Assembly: GCF_002563855.1 (NCBI RefSeq)
Contig: NZ_PDJQ01000001.1
Location: 2,108,001-2,172,000, forward strand
Direction: 5' to 3'
DNA length: 64,000 nt
Source: Tepidiforma thermophila
Lineage (GTDB): Bacteria; Chloroflexota; Dehalococcoidia; Tepidiformales; Tepidiformaceae
The notes under the pieces are model-generated. The model did no database searches, was not told where the DNA came from, and was given only the letters and a program-made list of their open reading frames with translations. Made by a program: the position numbers and the translations under genes. Of this stretch, positions 24,745 through 33,281 are shown one piece after another; the first letter of the stretch is position 1, and every line of letters begins with the position of its first letter.

Positions 24745-25092
24745 CTAGCGCTTTTCTTTGATGCGAGCGGCTTTCCCGGTGAGGCCGCGGAGGTAATAGA
24801 GGTTCTTGCGGCGCACCTTGCCGCGGCGCACCACTTCGATCTTGTCGACGCGCGGGCTGTAGAGGGGGAACGTACGCTCGACGCCGACCTGGCCGGCCGC
24901 GATCTTGCGGACGGTGAAGTTGGACGAGAGCCCCTTATTGCGCTTGCGGATGACCACGCCTTCGAAGACCTGGATCCGCTCCCGGTTGCCTTCGATGACC
25001 TTGGCGTGGACGCGGACAGTGTCGCCGCTGTTGAATTCAGGGCGCTCGACGGGCGCCGCGTTGGGCACGAGCGTATCGAGTTCGTAGGACAT
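24745..25092 (-). CDS. rplS: 50S ribosomal protein L19
   Basis: This 115-residue protein matches L19 throughout: [25 protein letters not shown], the FTVRKIA segment, [21 protein letters not shown] and a C-terminal [15 protein letters not shown]. It lies at the 30S-50S interface. The usual neighbours rpsP, rimM and trmD are not in the window. Confidence 0.97.
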   Translation of the reverse strand: MSYELDTLVPNAAPVERPEFNSGDTVRVHAKVIEGNRERIQVFEGVVIRKRNKGLSSNFTVRKIAAGQVGVERTFPLYSPRVDKIEVVRRGKVRRKNLYYLRGLTGKAARIKEKR

Positions 25093-25165
25093 GGTGAGAG
25101 AACCCCGGTGGAGGTAACCAATTTAGGATAGCTTCCAGTGGGCTACGTTCCAGCCCGGCGGCACC

Positions 25166-25540
25166 TCAGCCGATCGCCCGGGCGACGGCCGCCCCGGCCC
25201 AGACTGCAAGGACGCCCACTCCGAGGGAGAGCCCGGCGTAGGCGGCGGCGGTCAGCGGCTCTGAGACCTTCACGAGGTCGTAGGTCTCCCAGCCGAAGGC
25301 CGAAAAGGTGGTGTAGCTGCCGAGGAAGCCGGTAACGAGGAAGAGGCGCGCTTCGCGGGAGAGCGAGCCGCGCTCGGCGAAAAACTCGAGCAGGAGCCCG
25401 ATGATGAAGCAGCCGGTCACGTTCACCACGAAGGTGCCGAGCGGGAAGTTCCCCCAGGGCCCGGGTTTGAACTGGCTCCCGACGAAGTAGCGAAGGGGCG
25501 CCCCGATGACAGCCCCGAGGATGACGTAGAGATAGCTCAC
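25166..25540 (-). CDS. crcB: Fluoride exporter CrcB/FluC
   Basis: This 124-residue membrane protein has four helices and family motifs GAPLRYFV, GTFVVNVTGCFIIG (channel Asn) and GFLGSYTTFSAF (the Phe box and Na+ site region). FluC works as a dual-topology dimer that exports fluoride. It starts inside the end of dut (ATGA overlap), so it is co-transcribed with dut and has no separate fluoride riboswitch in view. Confidence 0.93.
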   Translation of the reverse strand: MSYLYVILGAVIGAPLRYFVGSQFKPGPWGNFPLGTFVVNVTGCFIIGLLLEFFAERGSLSREARLFLVTGFLGSYTTFSAFGWETYDLVKVSEPLTAAAYAGLSLGVGVLAVWAGAAVARAIG

Positions 25541-25971
25541 CGGCCGGTGCTCCCGTGGCCGCCGGCGCCGCGGGCGGTCGGCGCCAGGTCATCGGAGAGT
25601 TCGAACCGGGCCGGGGCGAGCCAGGTGAAGACGAGCTGGGCGATCCGGTCGCCGGGCTGGACGACGTGCTCGATGCCGGGGGCAATGGTGTACATCGTTA
25701 CCAGCAGTTCCCCCCGGTAGTCGGCATCGATCGTGCCGAAGGTGCACAGGACGCCGTGGCGCGCGAGGCCGCTCCGCGGCCGAACCTGGGCGTCGATGCC
25801 CGGCGGGATTTCGAGGGCGATGCCGGTGGGGACGAGCACCGGGCGATTGCCGATCGCGACGGGGCCGGTGATGCAGGCTGAGAGGTCGAATCCGGAGGCG
25901 AGTTCAGTGGCGCGGGTGGGAACGCGCGCGCCGTCCCGGAGGAGTTTGACCCGGACCGTGGCGACTTCCAC
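25537..25971 (-). CDS. dut: dUTP diphosphatase
   Basis: This 144-residue trimeric dUTPase hydrolyses dUTP to dUMP and pyrophosphate. All five motifs are seen: ASGFDLSA, RPRSGLA, GTIDADYRGE, GDRIAQLVF and the C-terminal GAGGHGSTGR phosphate loop. The start is the GTG at 25971; the open frame further upstream has no family similarity. A TACCAT -10 hexamer lies six bases ahead of the GTG, indicating a leaderless dut-crcB mRNA. Confidence 0.95.
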   Translation of the reverse strand: MEVATVRVKLLRDGARVPTRATELASGFDLSACITGPVAIGNRPVLVPTGIALEIPPGIDAQVRPRSGLARHGVLCTFGTIDADYRGELLVTMYTIAPGIEHVVQPGDRIAQLVFTWLAPARFELSDDLAPTARGAGGHGSTGR

Positions 25972-25977
25972 GCAGGG

Positions 25978-25983
25978 ATGGTA
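25978..25983 (-). promoter_or_regulatory. -10 hexamer TACCAT, leaderless-type promoter of dut-crcB
   Basis: TACCAT on the minus strand is six bases upstream of the dut GTG. The same hexamer and spacing occur at the genes starting at 54467 and 62221. Confidence 0.45.
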
Positions 25984-26030
25984 GCAGCGAGCGGAGGCAG
26001 CGTCAGGGGCGCTTGACTGGCACCGTTTGG

Positions 26031-26049
26031 GTGGCCACCATGTGGCCAC
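26031..26049. promoter_or_regulatory. Double palindrome operator of the toxin-antitoxin pair
   Basis: Two copies of the self-complementary GTGGCCAC flank a central CAT, ending eight bases before the antitoxin ATG. A TTGACT -35 box at 26013-26018 would place the -10 region inside the palindrome. The layout fits autorepression by the antitoxin or the complex. Confidence 0.5.
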
Positions 26050-26057
26050 GAAGGACG

Positions 26058-26324
26058 ATGACCATTCGCACAATCGGCGTTCGGCAGTTGAAGAACGAGG
26101 CGACCCAGGTGGTCCGCGCCGTGCGGGAGGAGCGGGTCGTGTACGTGATTACCGTCAACGGCAGCCCGGTGGCAACGCTCCGGCCGTATTCCGACCGCGA
26201 CATCGCGGGAGTCGACCGGGGTGAGGCGGAGGCAGAGATCGCGGCGATCGAGCGGCTGGCTGCTGCAGTCGGCGAGGCGTGGCTGACGATGCCCTCGCTG
26301 TCGGGCCCGGGGGGCGAGCGCTGA
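26058..26324 (+). CDS. Type II antitoxin, Phd/YefM family
   Basis: This 88-residue protein has the Phd/YefM N-terminal DNA-binding fold: TIGVRQLKNEATQVVRAVREE, then VITVNGSPVATLRP. The C-terminal part, rich in Glu and Ala, would wrap the toxin. Its TGA overlaps the toxin ATG by one base (TGATG), the usual coupling in such pairs. The ATG at 26058 is chosen because the fold begins there; the frame opens slightly earlier. Confidence 0.87.
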   Translation: MTIRTIGVRQLKNEATQVVRAVREERVVYVITVNGSPVATLRPYSDRDIAGVDRGEAEAEIAAIERLAAAVGEAWLTMPSLSGPGGER

Positions 26325-26752
26325 TGGCAACGCTCGACGCCAGCGTGTTCGTTTCGCTCTTCAACGCGCGGGACCGGCAGCACGAGACGACCGTTGCGTG
26401 GCTGCGCGAGGCGCTGGCGGAGGGCGAGCCGCTGCGCGCACCAGTCATTGCCCTGGCTGAAGTGTCGGCGGCTATCGCCGCGGGAACGGGCGACAGCTAC
26501 CTTGCCCGCGAGGTTGAGCAGCAGCTGCGGGCTTCCCCGCTCTTCGAATTTCTGCCCGTGGCGCTGCCGCTGGCCGAACGGGCGGCGACGCTCGCGGCCG
26601 AGCATCAGCTGCGGGGCAGCGATGCGCTCTACTTCGCCGTGGCGGAGACGCTGGGCGACCGGTTGGTCACGCTGAATCCACGGCAGCTGCAGCGGGCGGG
26701 CCAGGTGGCCGAGGCGGTCCGCCCGAGGCCGGCCGACCTTTCCCAACGTTGA
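26324..26752 (+). CDS. PIN-domain toxin, VapC-like
   Basis: This 142-residue PIN ribonuclease has three of the four expected acidic positions: Asp in TLDASVF, Glu in ALAEVS and Asp in RGSDALYF. The fourth position, usually Asp in VTxD, is Asn in VTLNPRQL. Members with this change exist, but activity could be reduced. The toxin is coupled to the Phd-type antitoxin upstream. Confidence 0.87.
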   Translation: MATLDASVFVSLFNARDRQHETTVAWLREALAEGEPLRAPVIALAEVSAAIAAGTGDSYLAREVEQQLRASPLFEFLPVALPLAERAATLAAEHQLRGSDALYFAVAETLGDRLVTLNPRQLQRAGQVAEAVRPRPADLSQR

Positions 26753-26844
26753 CCCTCTTTACCTGTTTGTGGCCTCACGTGTGCGGAGATTGGCGGCATC
26801 ACCGCCAGTCTGCCGATGATGGCAATCCAGGGAGATGTTCGGCC

Positions 26845-27786
26845 ATGCGTCACCGGGTCTCGCGCATTCCTGACCGTACCCACGAAGACGACGACATCAA
26901 CAACCGTGGCCTGCAATTCGACCTGGCGACATTACGGGACCAGCTCGACCGGCGGGGAGCGCTGAGACTGCTCGGTGGCGTTGCCGCCCTCGCCCTTGTG
27001 GGGTGCAGCGGGAGCGACCGCCCGGGCGAACCGGCCGGGACGCCCGCAGCCCCGGGGGGCATCGGCACTGCATCGGGGGAGGGAAGGAGCACCATCGAGC
27101 CGGGAGCCGGGGCGACGCGCCCGGTCTCGCCCATTCCGACCGAGGCGGTGACGCCGGCCTCGGCCTGCAACGGTGCGATCCCGCAGGAGACGGCGGGACC
27201 GTTCCCGGGCAACGGGGCGAATGGCCCGAACGTGCTGACGGCAAGCGGCATTGTCCGCAGCGATATCCGCTCGAGCCTCGGGGTCTCGAACACCGTGGCG
27301 CCCGGTGTCCTGCTGACGGTCAGGTTGACGCTCGTGGATACGGAGCGCGGCTGCGCGCCGCTTGCCGGGCATGCCGTGTACCTCTGGCACTGCGACCGGG
27401 ATGGGCGGTACTCGATGTACGCGCTGCCGAATGAGAATTACCTGCGAGGAGTCCAGGCTTCGGACTCGGCAGGCCGGGTGTCATTTTTGACGGTCTTCCC
27501 TGGCTGTTACCCGGGAAGGTGGCCGCACATCCACTTCGAGGTTTACCCGAGCCTGGAGAGAGCGACGGCGGCTGCGAATAAGATCGCGACCTCGCAGCTT
27601 GCGTTCCCGGAGGATGCGTGCGCGGAGGTGTACGCGACGACCGGCTACGAGCAAAGCGGGAGGAACCTGTCCCGTGTCTCGCTGCAAACGGACGGAATCT
27701 TCCGGGACGGCTGGCAGCTTCAGCTTGCCGAGATGTCGGGCGACCCGGCGCGCGGCCACACCGCGAGCCTGGTCGTGGGCCTGTAG
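26845..27786 (+). CDS. Intradiol ring-cleavage dioxygenase-like Tat lipoprotein
   Basis: The 313-residue product has a twin-arginine signal around DRRGALRLLGG ending in a lipobox (VGC), a Gly/Pro-rich linker and a C-terminal intradiol dioxygenase domain (about residues 105-313). The non-haem iron ligands are visible: a Tyr in DGRYSMY, a Tyr in PGCYPGR and two His in WPHIHFEV. It would be folded in the cytoplasm and anchored outside the membrane. The aromatic substrate is unknown. An AGGGAG ribosome-binding site supports the ATG at 26845. Confidence 0.85.
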   Translation: MRHRVSRIPDRTHEDDDINNRGLQFDLATLRDQLDRRGALRLLGGVAALALVGCSGSDRPGEPAGTPAAPGGIGTASGEGRSTIEPGAGATRPVSPIPTEAVTPASACNGAIPQETAGPFPGNGANGPNVLTASGIVRSDIRSSLGVSNTVAPGVLLTVRLTLVDTERGCAPLAGHAVYLWHCDRDGRYSMYALPNENYLRGVQASDSAGRVSFLTVFPGCYPGRWPHIHFEVYPSLERATAAANKIATSQLAFPEDACAEVYATTGYEQSGRNLSRVSLQTDGIFRDGWQLQLAEMSGDPARGHTASLVVGL

Positions 27787-27813
27787 CGGGGCGTCCGGGG
27801 CCCGCTCACCCGC

Positions 27814-28566
27814 TCAGCGGAAAAGGTCGCGCTCCGGTTCGCGGATGATGAGCTGCATCGTGGCCTGTTCATCCGGCTCCCAGGGGAGGCCACGGACCAC
27901 GGCAGCCGGGACGCGTGAGAGGTTGCCTTTGACCAGCTCGGCGGCCCCGGCGATTTCATCGGCGGTGCAGAGCGCCTGGACGCGGAACTCGTGGCCGTGG
28001 GGGTCGACCTGGCCGATGTAGCTGGTGATGGGGTGCATCCCTGCGATGCCGATGGCAACGTCGGTCTGGCCTTCGCGCCAGGGACGACCGAAGGTATCGG
28101 AGATGATGACGGCCACATCGATGCCCCGCTCACGAAGGCCGGCCCGGATGCGGCGCGCGCTGGCGTCGGGGTCTTCGGGCAGGAGGACGGCCCGGCCGTG
28201 ACCGCCGGAGGAGGACTGGTCGACGCCGGAATTGGCGCAGACGAAGCCGTGGCGCGTCTCGGTGATGAGCACGGGGCCGACCTGGCGGACGACGCGGCGG
28301 GCCTCGCGGAGGACCAGCTCGACCACAGCGGGGTCTTTCTCCCAGCGCTCGGCGTACTGCCGGGCGAAGGGGGAAACCTCGACGGTGGCGAGGTCGACGA
28401 CCCGTCCCTCAGCCTTGGAGACGATTTTCGAGGTCACGACCAGGATATCGCCGCTGGCGAGGGGCCGTCCGGCAGCGGATGCCGCGTCGAAGATGGCGGC
28501 GGCAAGGTCGGTTCCCGGAACGATTTCCGGGAGCCCGGGCACGCCGAAGATTTCGATCGAGCTCAT
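27814..28566 (-). CDS. cofE: Coenzyme F420-0:L-glutamate ligase
   Basis: This 250-residue enzyme adds gamma-linked glutamate to F420-0 using GTP. The motifs GDILVVTSKIVSKAEG, the central HGFVCANSGVDQS and IISDTFGRPWREGQTDVAIG are diagnostic. It lacks the C-terminal FbiB nitroreductase-like domain of actinobacterial enzymes. A GGAGGTGG ribosome-binding site precedes the ATG. It ends the npdG-hydrolase-cofE cluster. Confidence 0.94.
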   Translation of the reverse strand: MSSIEIFGVPGLPEIVPGTDLAAAIFDAASAAGRPLASGDILVVTSKIVSKAEGRVVDLATVEVSPFARQYAERWEKDPAVVELVLREARRVVRQVGPVLITETRHGFVCANSGVDQSSSGGHGRAVLLPEDPDASARRIRAGLRERGIDVAVIISDTFGRPWREGQTDVAIGIAGMHPITSYIGQVDPHGHEFRVQALCTADEIAGAAELVKGNLSRVPAAVVRGLPWEPDEQATMQLIIREPERDLFR

Positions 28567-28588
28567 GGTTCCACCTCCGGGCGACTGC

Positions 28589-29386
28589 TCAGGCGGACGC
28601 GAGGAAGTCGAGGAGCACCGCGGCCGTGCGCTCCGGATCGTGCGCCCAGAAGTTGTGACTGTCGCCTTCGAGCCATGCAAGGCGGGCGCGGGGAATCTGC
28701 CGGGCGAGCAGTTCGGCGTTGGCCGGCGGCACGAGTCGGTCGAGCGTACCGTGGAGGATGAGCACCGGGAAGTCTGCAGCATCGACGGCGGGGTTTGGGT
28801 CCGGCGCAGCCTGGGCGGCCTGGAGCTGGAACTGGAAGGTCCGGGCAGGCGTTGGGTTGGCCATCGTGCGGTTGAACCGGTCGACCAGCTCGTGTTCGTT
28901 GCGGGTGGTCCATTCCGGTGGGTGGATGATCGGCCAGCTGGCGCGGGCGGACTCGATGAGCGGCTTGGCGGGGTCCCAAAAGAGCGCGGTCCGGAGGTCC
29001 TCTTCGGTTGCAGGGATGCCATTGGGCGGGCAGAGGAGGCTGAGCGAACGGATACGCGCCGGCCCATACTCGCGGACCACGTGGCGCACGATGATGCTGC
29101 CGAGCGAACAGCCGAGGAGGTGGAACCGCTCCAGGCCGAGGTCGTCGGCGACGGCGATGACGTCGGCGGTCATGTCGGACATGGTCCAGGGCGCGGACGG
29201 CTTTTCGGACCGGCCGGTGCCGCGGTTGTCGAGGAGGACGAGGCGGTAGTGCGGCTCGAGGAGCGCCGGGAAGGCGTCCCACCAGTCGCCGGAGTGGCCG
29301 CCGATACCATAGACCATGACGAGGGGGTCCCCGGAGCCGCGGGTTTCGTACCAGATGCGGGTGCCGGAGCGCTCGGTGAACGGCAT
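28589..29386 (-). CDS. Alpha/beta hydrolase in the F420 cluster
   Basis: This 265-residue hydrolase has the nucleophile elbow LGCSLGS (Ser near residue 94), an LLDNRGTGRS strand-turn and a late catalytic His in DSHNFWAH; the acid lies in HGTLDRLV. The substrate is unknown. It is tightly placed between npdG (two-base gap) and cofE (22-base gap) on the same strand, so it is co-transcribed with F420 genes, and an F420-linked or detoxification role is possible. Confidence 0.87.
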   Translation of the reverse strand: MPFTERSGTRIWYETRGSGDPLVMVYGIGGHSGDWWDAFPALLEPHYRLVLLDNRGTGRSEKPSAPWTMSDMTADVIAVADDLGLERFHLLGCSLGSIIVRHVVREYGPARIRSLSLLCPPNGIPATEEDLRTALFWDPAKPLIESARASWPIIHPPEWTTRNEHELVDRFNRTMANPTPARTFQFQLQAAQAAPDPNPAVDAADFPVLILHGTLDRLVPPANAELLARQIPRARLAWLEGDSHNFWAHDPERTAAVLLDFLASA

Positions 29387-29388
29387 CG

Positions 29389-30039
29389 TCAGATTCCCAC
29401 GATGCGAATGCTGGTCTGGGTCTTGTGCTTGCGGTTCAGGTTGATGAGGAGCGCGGTGAGCATTTCGACGTAGCGGCTCTGGGAGGGGCCGCCGGCGTCG
29501 ATGCCGCGCACCCCGGCGATCTGATTGGCGAGGCCGATGATGACCTGCTTGGCCTCGGCGTCTTTGCCGCAGACGAGGACGTCGGCCTCGATCGGGTGGT
29601 CGAGGTGGTGGAGCTCCTCGGCGCTGAGGTTTTGGAACGCGCTGACGACGCGCGATTCGGGGAGCTGGGCGATCGCCTCCTGGAGGGCGCTGCCGCCGGG
29701 GACATCGAGCGCGACCGCACCGACGCCCTGGCGGAACTCGAGCGGGGCAACGACATTGCAGACAATCTTCCCGGTAAGGGCGCCGGCGAGCGCTTCGAGC
29801 GTGGCCGCCTGCCCGCTGTAGGGGAAGGTGAGGAAAACGACGTCGGCATCGCGGACGACGGAGGCGTTGTCGCCGCCTGTTGCGACGGCGCCGGGCACGG
29901 CCTCGCGGACCTTCGCGGCCGCTTCTTCGCCGCGCTCGGCGGAACGGGAGCCGATGGCGACCTCGTGCCCGGCGCGGGCGAAACGCATGGCAAGCCCGAG
30001 ACCTTCAGGACCCGTGCCGCCGACGAATGCAAGCTTCAT
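29389..30039 (-). CDS. npdG: NADPH-dependent F420 reductase
   Basis: This 216-residue enzyme transfers hydride between NADP(H) and coenzyme F420. The N-terminal Rossmann motif FVGGTGPEGLGLA and the SRSAERGEEAA NADP segment are seen, as are the FAFQN-like SAFQNLSAEE and the C-terminal LLINLNRKHK. A GAGGAGG ribosome-binding site lies upstream. Its presence beside cofE shows that this organism makes and uses F420. Confidence 0.93.
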   Translation of the reverse strand: MKLAFVGGTGPEGLGLAMRFARAGHEVAIGSRSAERGEEAAAKVREAVPGAVATGGDNASVVRDADVVFLTFPYSGQAATLEALAGALTGKIVCNVVAPLEFRQGVGAVALDVPGGSALQEAIAQLPESRVVSAFQNLSAEELHHLDHPIEADVLVCGKDAEAKQVIIGLANQIAGVRGIDAGGPSQSRYVEMLTALLINLNRKHKTQTSIRIVGI

Positions 30040-30247
30040 GCAGCCTCCTCAGAGCTGGAACGCGAGTGGGGATGGCCTACAGCGTAGCGGCTGGAAGGAC
30101 AGGGAGCGAAACGCGCGTCCTTGAGGCCCCGGGAGCCGGTGCTGCGCCAGGTGCGCGGCGGTGACGTATCGATACTAGAGGCCCCTGCGCGGGCGCCTGG
30201 AGCGTACAGCGCCGCTTACATCGGCGGCGGGCACGGCCCGGGGCACC

Positions 30248-30256
30248 TGCTATACT
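30248..30256 (+). promoter_or_regulatory. Extended -10 promoter of ftsH
   Basis: TGCTATACT contains TGn followed by TATACT, an extended -10 element, 44 bases upstream of the ftsH TTG start. Here there is a leader with a ribosome-binding site, unlike the leaderless set. Confidence 0.5.
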
Positions 30257-30300
30257 CGAATCGTGCGCAGGCACCGACTGCGCCGTCACGGAGTTCCCTA

Positions 30301-32310
30301 TTGTATTCCCGCTGGATTCGCAACAGTTTCTTCTGGCTCCTCGTCATCGTCGCAGTCATCGCGATCTTCTTCGCGTTCTTCGCCAACGGCAGCGACCACC
30401 AGTCGGTCGAATTCGGGCAGGTGATCACGGACGCTGAGCGCGGGCGCATCGAGAAGATCGAGGTGGACGGTCGGACGCTCACGGTCACCTATATTCGGCA
30501 GGCGAACGAAGAGACGGGGAAGGTCGTCAAAGCGAAGGCCGGGCCGAACACGAACATTGAGGAGATCCTGACCCAGCGCGGGGTGGCATTGAGCCGTGCA
30601 CCCGGGACGGCTGAGGGCGTACCTGCCGTCAACCTGGAGTACAAAGACAGCTCCGGCTTCGGGCCGTTCCTCGGCCTCCTGCTGAATATCCTCCCGTTCC
30701 TGCTCTTCGGTCTGTTCTTGCTGCTCATCATGCGGCAGGCGCAGGGGTCCAACTCGCAGGCGATGAGCTTCGGAAAGAGCCGTGCGCGGCTCTTCACCGG
30801 GAGCAAGGTGACCGTGACCTTCGCGGACGTGGCGGGTGTGGACGAGGCGAAAGAGGAACTCGCCGAGGTCGTCGAGTTCCTGAAATATCCGGAGAAGTTC
30901 GCGGCGCTGGGGGCCCGGATTCCCAAGGGTGTGCTGCTGGTGGGGCCCCCGGGCACGGGCAAGACGCTCCTCTCGCGGGCGGTGGCCGGCGAGGCAGGGG
31001 TGCCGTTCTTCAGCATCTCCGGTTCCGAATTCGTCGAGATGTTCGTCGGCGTTGGTGCGAGCCGGGTGCGCGACCTGTTCGACCAGGCCAAGAAGAACGC
31101 GCCCTGCATTGTGTTCATCGACGAAATCGACGCGGTGGGCCGGCAGCGCGGGGCCGGCCTGGGCGGCAGCCACGATGAGCGCGAGCAGACGCTGAACCAG
31201 ATCCTCGTCGAGATGGACGGCTTCGACACGGGCACGAACGTCATCGTGATTGCGGCGACGAACCGGCCCGACATCCTCGACCCGGCGCTGCTGCGGCCCG
31301 GGCGCTTCGACCGGAAGGTCGTGCTCGACGCGCCAGACATCAAGGGGCGCGAGGCGATTCTGAACGTCCACATGAAGGGCAAGCCGGTCGCAGACGACGT
31401 CGACGTGGCGGTGCTCGCGAAGGCGACATCCGGCTTCTCCGGTGCGGACCTTGCCAACCTTGTGAACGAGGCGGCCATCCTTGCCGCCCGGCGGAACAAG
31501 AAGATCATCACAATGAAGGAGTTCCTCGAGGCGATCGACCGGGTCATCCTCGGGCCGGAGCGGAAGAGCAAGGTGATGAGCGACCTCGAGAAGAAGGTCA
31601 CGGCCTACCACGAAGGCGGGCACGTCATCGTGGCGCACTTCCTGAAGCACCACGACCCGGTCTACAAGGTAACGATCGTCTCCCGGGGGATGAGCGGCGG
31701 GCACACCCGCTTCCTCGGGGAGGACACCAGCTACCACACGCCTTCGATGTTCAAGGACCGGATGGCGAGCGCGCTCGGCGGGCTCGCGGCCGAGGAGATT
31801 GTCTTCGGCGAGGCTTCGACCGGGCCTTCGAGCGACATTCAGCAGGTGACCCGGATCGCGCGGTCGATGGTGACTCGCTGGGGGATGAGCAAGAAGCTCG
31901 GCCCGCGGACGTTCGGCAAGACCGAAGAGCTGATCTTCCTCGGGCGCGAAATCTCCGAAACGCGGGACTACAGCGAAAAGATTGCCGAGGAGATCGACGA
32001 GGAGGTGCGGGAGCTGATCGACGAGGCGCACGCGACAGCGACGAAGATCCTGCTCGAGCACCGAAAGCTGCTCGACAAGCTGGCGAATGTCCTCATCGAG
32101 GTCGAGACGCTGGAGGGCGAGCAGCTTGTTCGCCTGCTGAACAGCGACCCGGACGAGCCGTGGCCGCCGCCGGACCTGGCAGAGCCGAAGCCGGAAGCCG
32201 CGGCAAAGCCGACCGCGGAGGAGACGCCCCGGCGCCCCATCTTCGAGCCGAAGCCGACGACCGGTCTGGCGTGGGAGAGCAGCAACCAGTCCCGAACCGA
32301 CGGGGGCTGA
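30301..32310 (+). CDS. ftsH: ATP-dependent zinc metalloprotease FtsH
   Basis: This 669-residue membrane AAA+ protease has two N-terminal transmembrane helices (about residues 6-25 and 120-142). An AAA domain follows with Walker A GPPGTGKT (near residue 216), Walker [10 protein letters not shown] and the second region of homology. The peptidase domain has the zinc motif HEGGH (about 437-441). It degrades misfolded and regulatory membrane proteins as a hexamer. The start is the TTG at 30301, with GGAG seven bases ahead; the open frame before it is not part of the protein. Confidence 0.95.
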   Translation: MYSRWIRNSFFWLLVIVAVIAIFFAFFANGSDHQSVEFGQVITDAERGRIEKIEVDGRTLTVTYIRQANEETGKVVKAKAGPNTNIEEILTQRGVALSRAPGTAEGVPAVNLEYKDSSGFGPFLGLLLNILPFLLFGLFLLLIMRQAQGSNSQAMSFGKSRARLFTGSKVTVTFADVAGVDEAKEELAEVVEFLKYPEKFAALGARIPKGVLLVGPPGTGKTLLSRAVAGEAGVPFFSISGSEFVEMFVGVGASRVRDLFDQAKKNAPCIVFIDEIDAVGRQRGAGLGGSHDEREQTLNQILVEMDGFDTGTNVIVIAATNRPDILDPALLRPGRFDRKVVLDAPDIKGREAILNVHMKGKPVADDVDVAVLAKATSGFSGADLANLVNEAAILAARRNKKIITMKEFLEAIDRVILGPERKSKVMSDLEKKVTAYHEGGHVIVAHFLKHHDPVYKVTIVSRGMSGGHTRFLGEDTSYHTPSMFKDRMASALGGLAAEEIVFGEASTGPSSDIQQVTRIARSMVTRWGMSKKLGPRTFGKTEELIFLGREISETRDYSEKIAEEIDEEVRELIDEAHATATKILLEHRKLLDKLANVLIEVETLEGEQLVRLLNSDPDEPWPPPDLAEPKPEAAAKPTAEETPRRPIFEPKPTTGLAWESSNQSRTDGG

Positions 32311-32344
32311 CCGGCGTCGCAGGACTGCAGCGAGGCATTCACGA

Positions 32345-32377
32345 GAGCCCCGGGTTCGTTGACTGGACCCGGGGCTC
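32345..32377 (+). terminator. Hairpin between ftsH and rplU
   Basis: GAGCCCCGGGT and ACCCGGGGCTC form an 11-bp stem with an 11-base loop. It may terminate ftsH or act as a ribosomal-protein leader for rplU. Confidence 0.5.
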
Positions 32378-32422
32378 CGGCGACACTTGAAGAACCGCCT
32401 GGGAGTTCCCGGAGTTCGAACT

Positions 32423-32734
32423 ATGGAAGCGATCGTTCGCGCCGATGGGCGCCAGTTGCGCCTCGTTGAGGGGCAGGAATTCGAAGTGAACCGCATCGAA
32501 GGTGAGCCGGGCGACATTGTGGACCTCGATGTGATGATGGTCCTCGATGGTCCGAGCGTGACGGTCGGCACGCCGCTGGTGGAGGGCGCGAAGGTGCGCG
32601 CCCGGATTACGCAGCACGGCCGGGCGCCGAAGCTCGTCTTCATGAAGTACAAGAACAAGGTCCGCTACCGGCGGAAGTTCGGGCACCGGCAGCCGGTGAC
32701 CCGGCTCGTCGTCGAGTCGATCACGAAGGGGTAG
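32423..32734 (+). CDS. rplU: 50S ribosomal protein L21
   Basis: This 103-residue protein matches L21: [21 protein letters not shown]-like VMMVLDG and the C-terminal [19 protein letters not shown]. The ATG at 32423 has a GGAG eight bases ahead; the in-frame TTG at 32387 is less likely. It heads the rplU-rpmA-rpmE operon. Confidence 0.95.
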   Translation: MEAIVRADGRQLRLVEGQEFEVNRIEGEPGDIVDLDVMMVLDGPSVTVGTPLVEGAKVRARITQHGRAPKLVFMKYKNKVRYRRKFGHRQPVTRLVVESITKG

Positions 32735-32738
32735 CGAG

Positions 32739-33005
32739 ATGGCGCACAAAAAGGGTGTCGGCAGCTCGAAGAACGGGCGTGACAGCAACAGCAAGCGGCT
32801 CGGCGTGAAGCACTTCGATGGCGAGGTGGTGAAGCCGGGCGCAATCATCATCCGCCAGAAGGGCACCCGGTTCCACCCGGGCGCGAACGTCGGGCTGGGC
32901 CGCGACTACACGATTTATTCGCTCATCGATGGCCGCGTGAAGTTCGAGCCGTTCGCGAAGGGACGGCGCAAGAAGGTCAGCGTCTACGCGCTCGAGAGCG
33001 CGTGA
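32739..33005 (+). CDS. rpmA: 50S ribosomal protein L27
   Basis: This 88-residue protein starts directly with [16 protein letters not shown], the mature form reaching the peptidyl-transferase centre, with no Firmicute-type cleaved extension. [18 protein letters not shown] is characteristic. It follows rplU after four bases. Confidence 0.97.
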   Translation: MAHKKGVGSSKNGRDSNSKRLGVKHFDGEVVKPGAIIIRQKGTRFHPGANVGLGRDYTIYSLIDGRVKFEPFAKGRRKKVSVYALESA

Positions 33006-33016
33006 GGGAGATGACG

Positions 33017-33217
33017 ATGAAGGCTGGGATTCACCCGCAGTACGTGGATGCCGTCATCCGCTGCTCGTGCGGCAACGAGATCCGGACGCGGTCGACGAAG
33101 CCGACGATTCACATCGATGTCTGTAATGTGTGCCATCCGTTCTTCACGGGCGAGCAGCGCATCGTCGACACGGCCGGGCGCGTGGAGCGGTTCAACCGGC
33201 GGTACCAGCGCGGCTAA
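33017..33217 (+). CDS. rpmE: 50S ribosomal protein L31
   Basis: This 66-residue protein is the zinc-binding (C+) form of L31: [10 protein letters not shown], then CSCGN and [10 protein letters not shown] providing four Cys. The start at 33017 is chosen because a GAGGGAG ribosome-binding site lies six bases ahead and MKxxIHPxY is the family start. Upstream in-frame starts at 33002 and 33011 overlap that site. Confidence 0.95.
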   Translation: MKAGIHPQYVDAVIRCSCGNEIRTRSTKPTIHIDVCNVCHPFFTGEQRIVDTAGRVERFNRRYQRG

Positions 33218-33237
33218 GCCGCAAGAGCGACAGCGAG

Positions 33238-33261
33238 GGGGCGCCGATGGGCGCCCCTTTT
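33238..33261 (+). terminator. Rho-independent terminator after rpmE
   Basis: GGGGCGCC and GGCGCCCC form an 8-bp stem with a 4-base loop, followed directly by TTTT. Confidence 0.8.
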
Positions 33262-33281
33262 CCATTTTCCGGGGTCCGCAC

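Noticed and set aside
25541-25971. Fluoride riboswitch for crcB
   Set aside because: crcB starts inside the end of dut, leaving no untranslated leader, and dut itself appears leaderless.
30298-32658. A 786-codon open frame antisense to ftsH
   Set aside because: ftsH has full catalytic motifs on the plus strand, and the antisense product is low-complexity with no recognisable domain.
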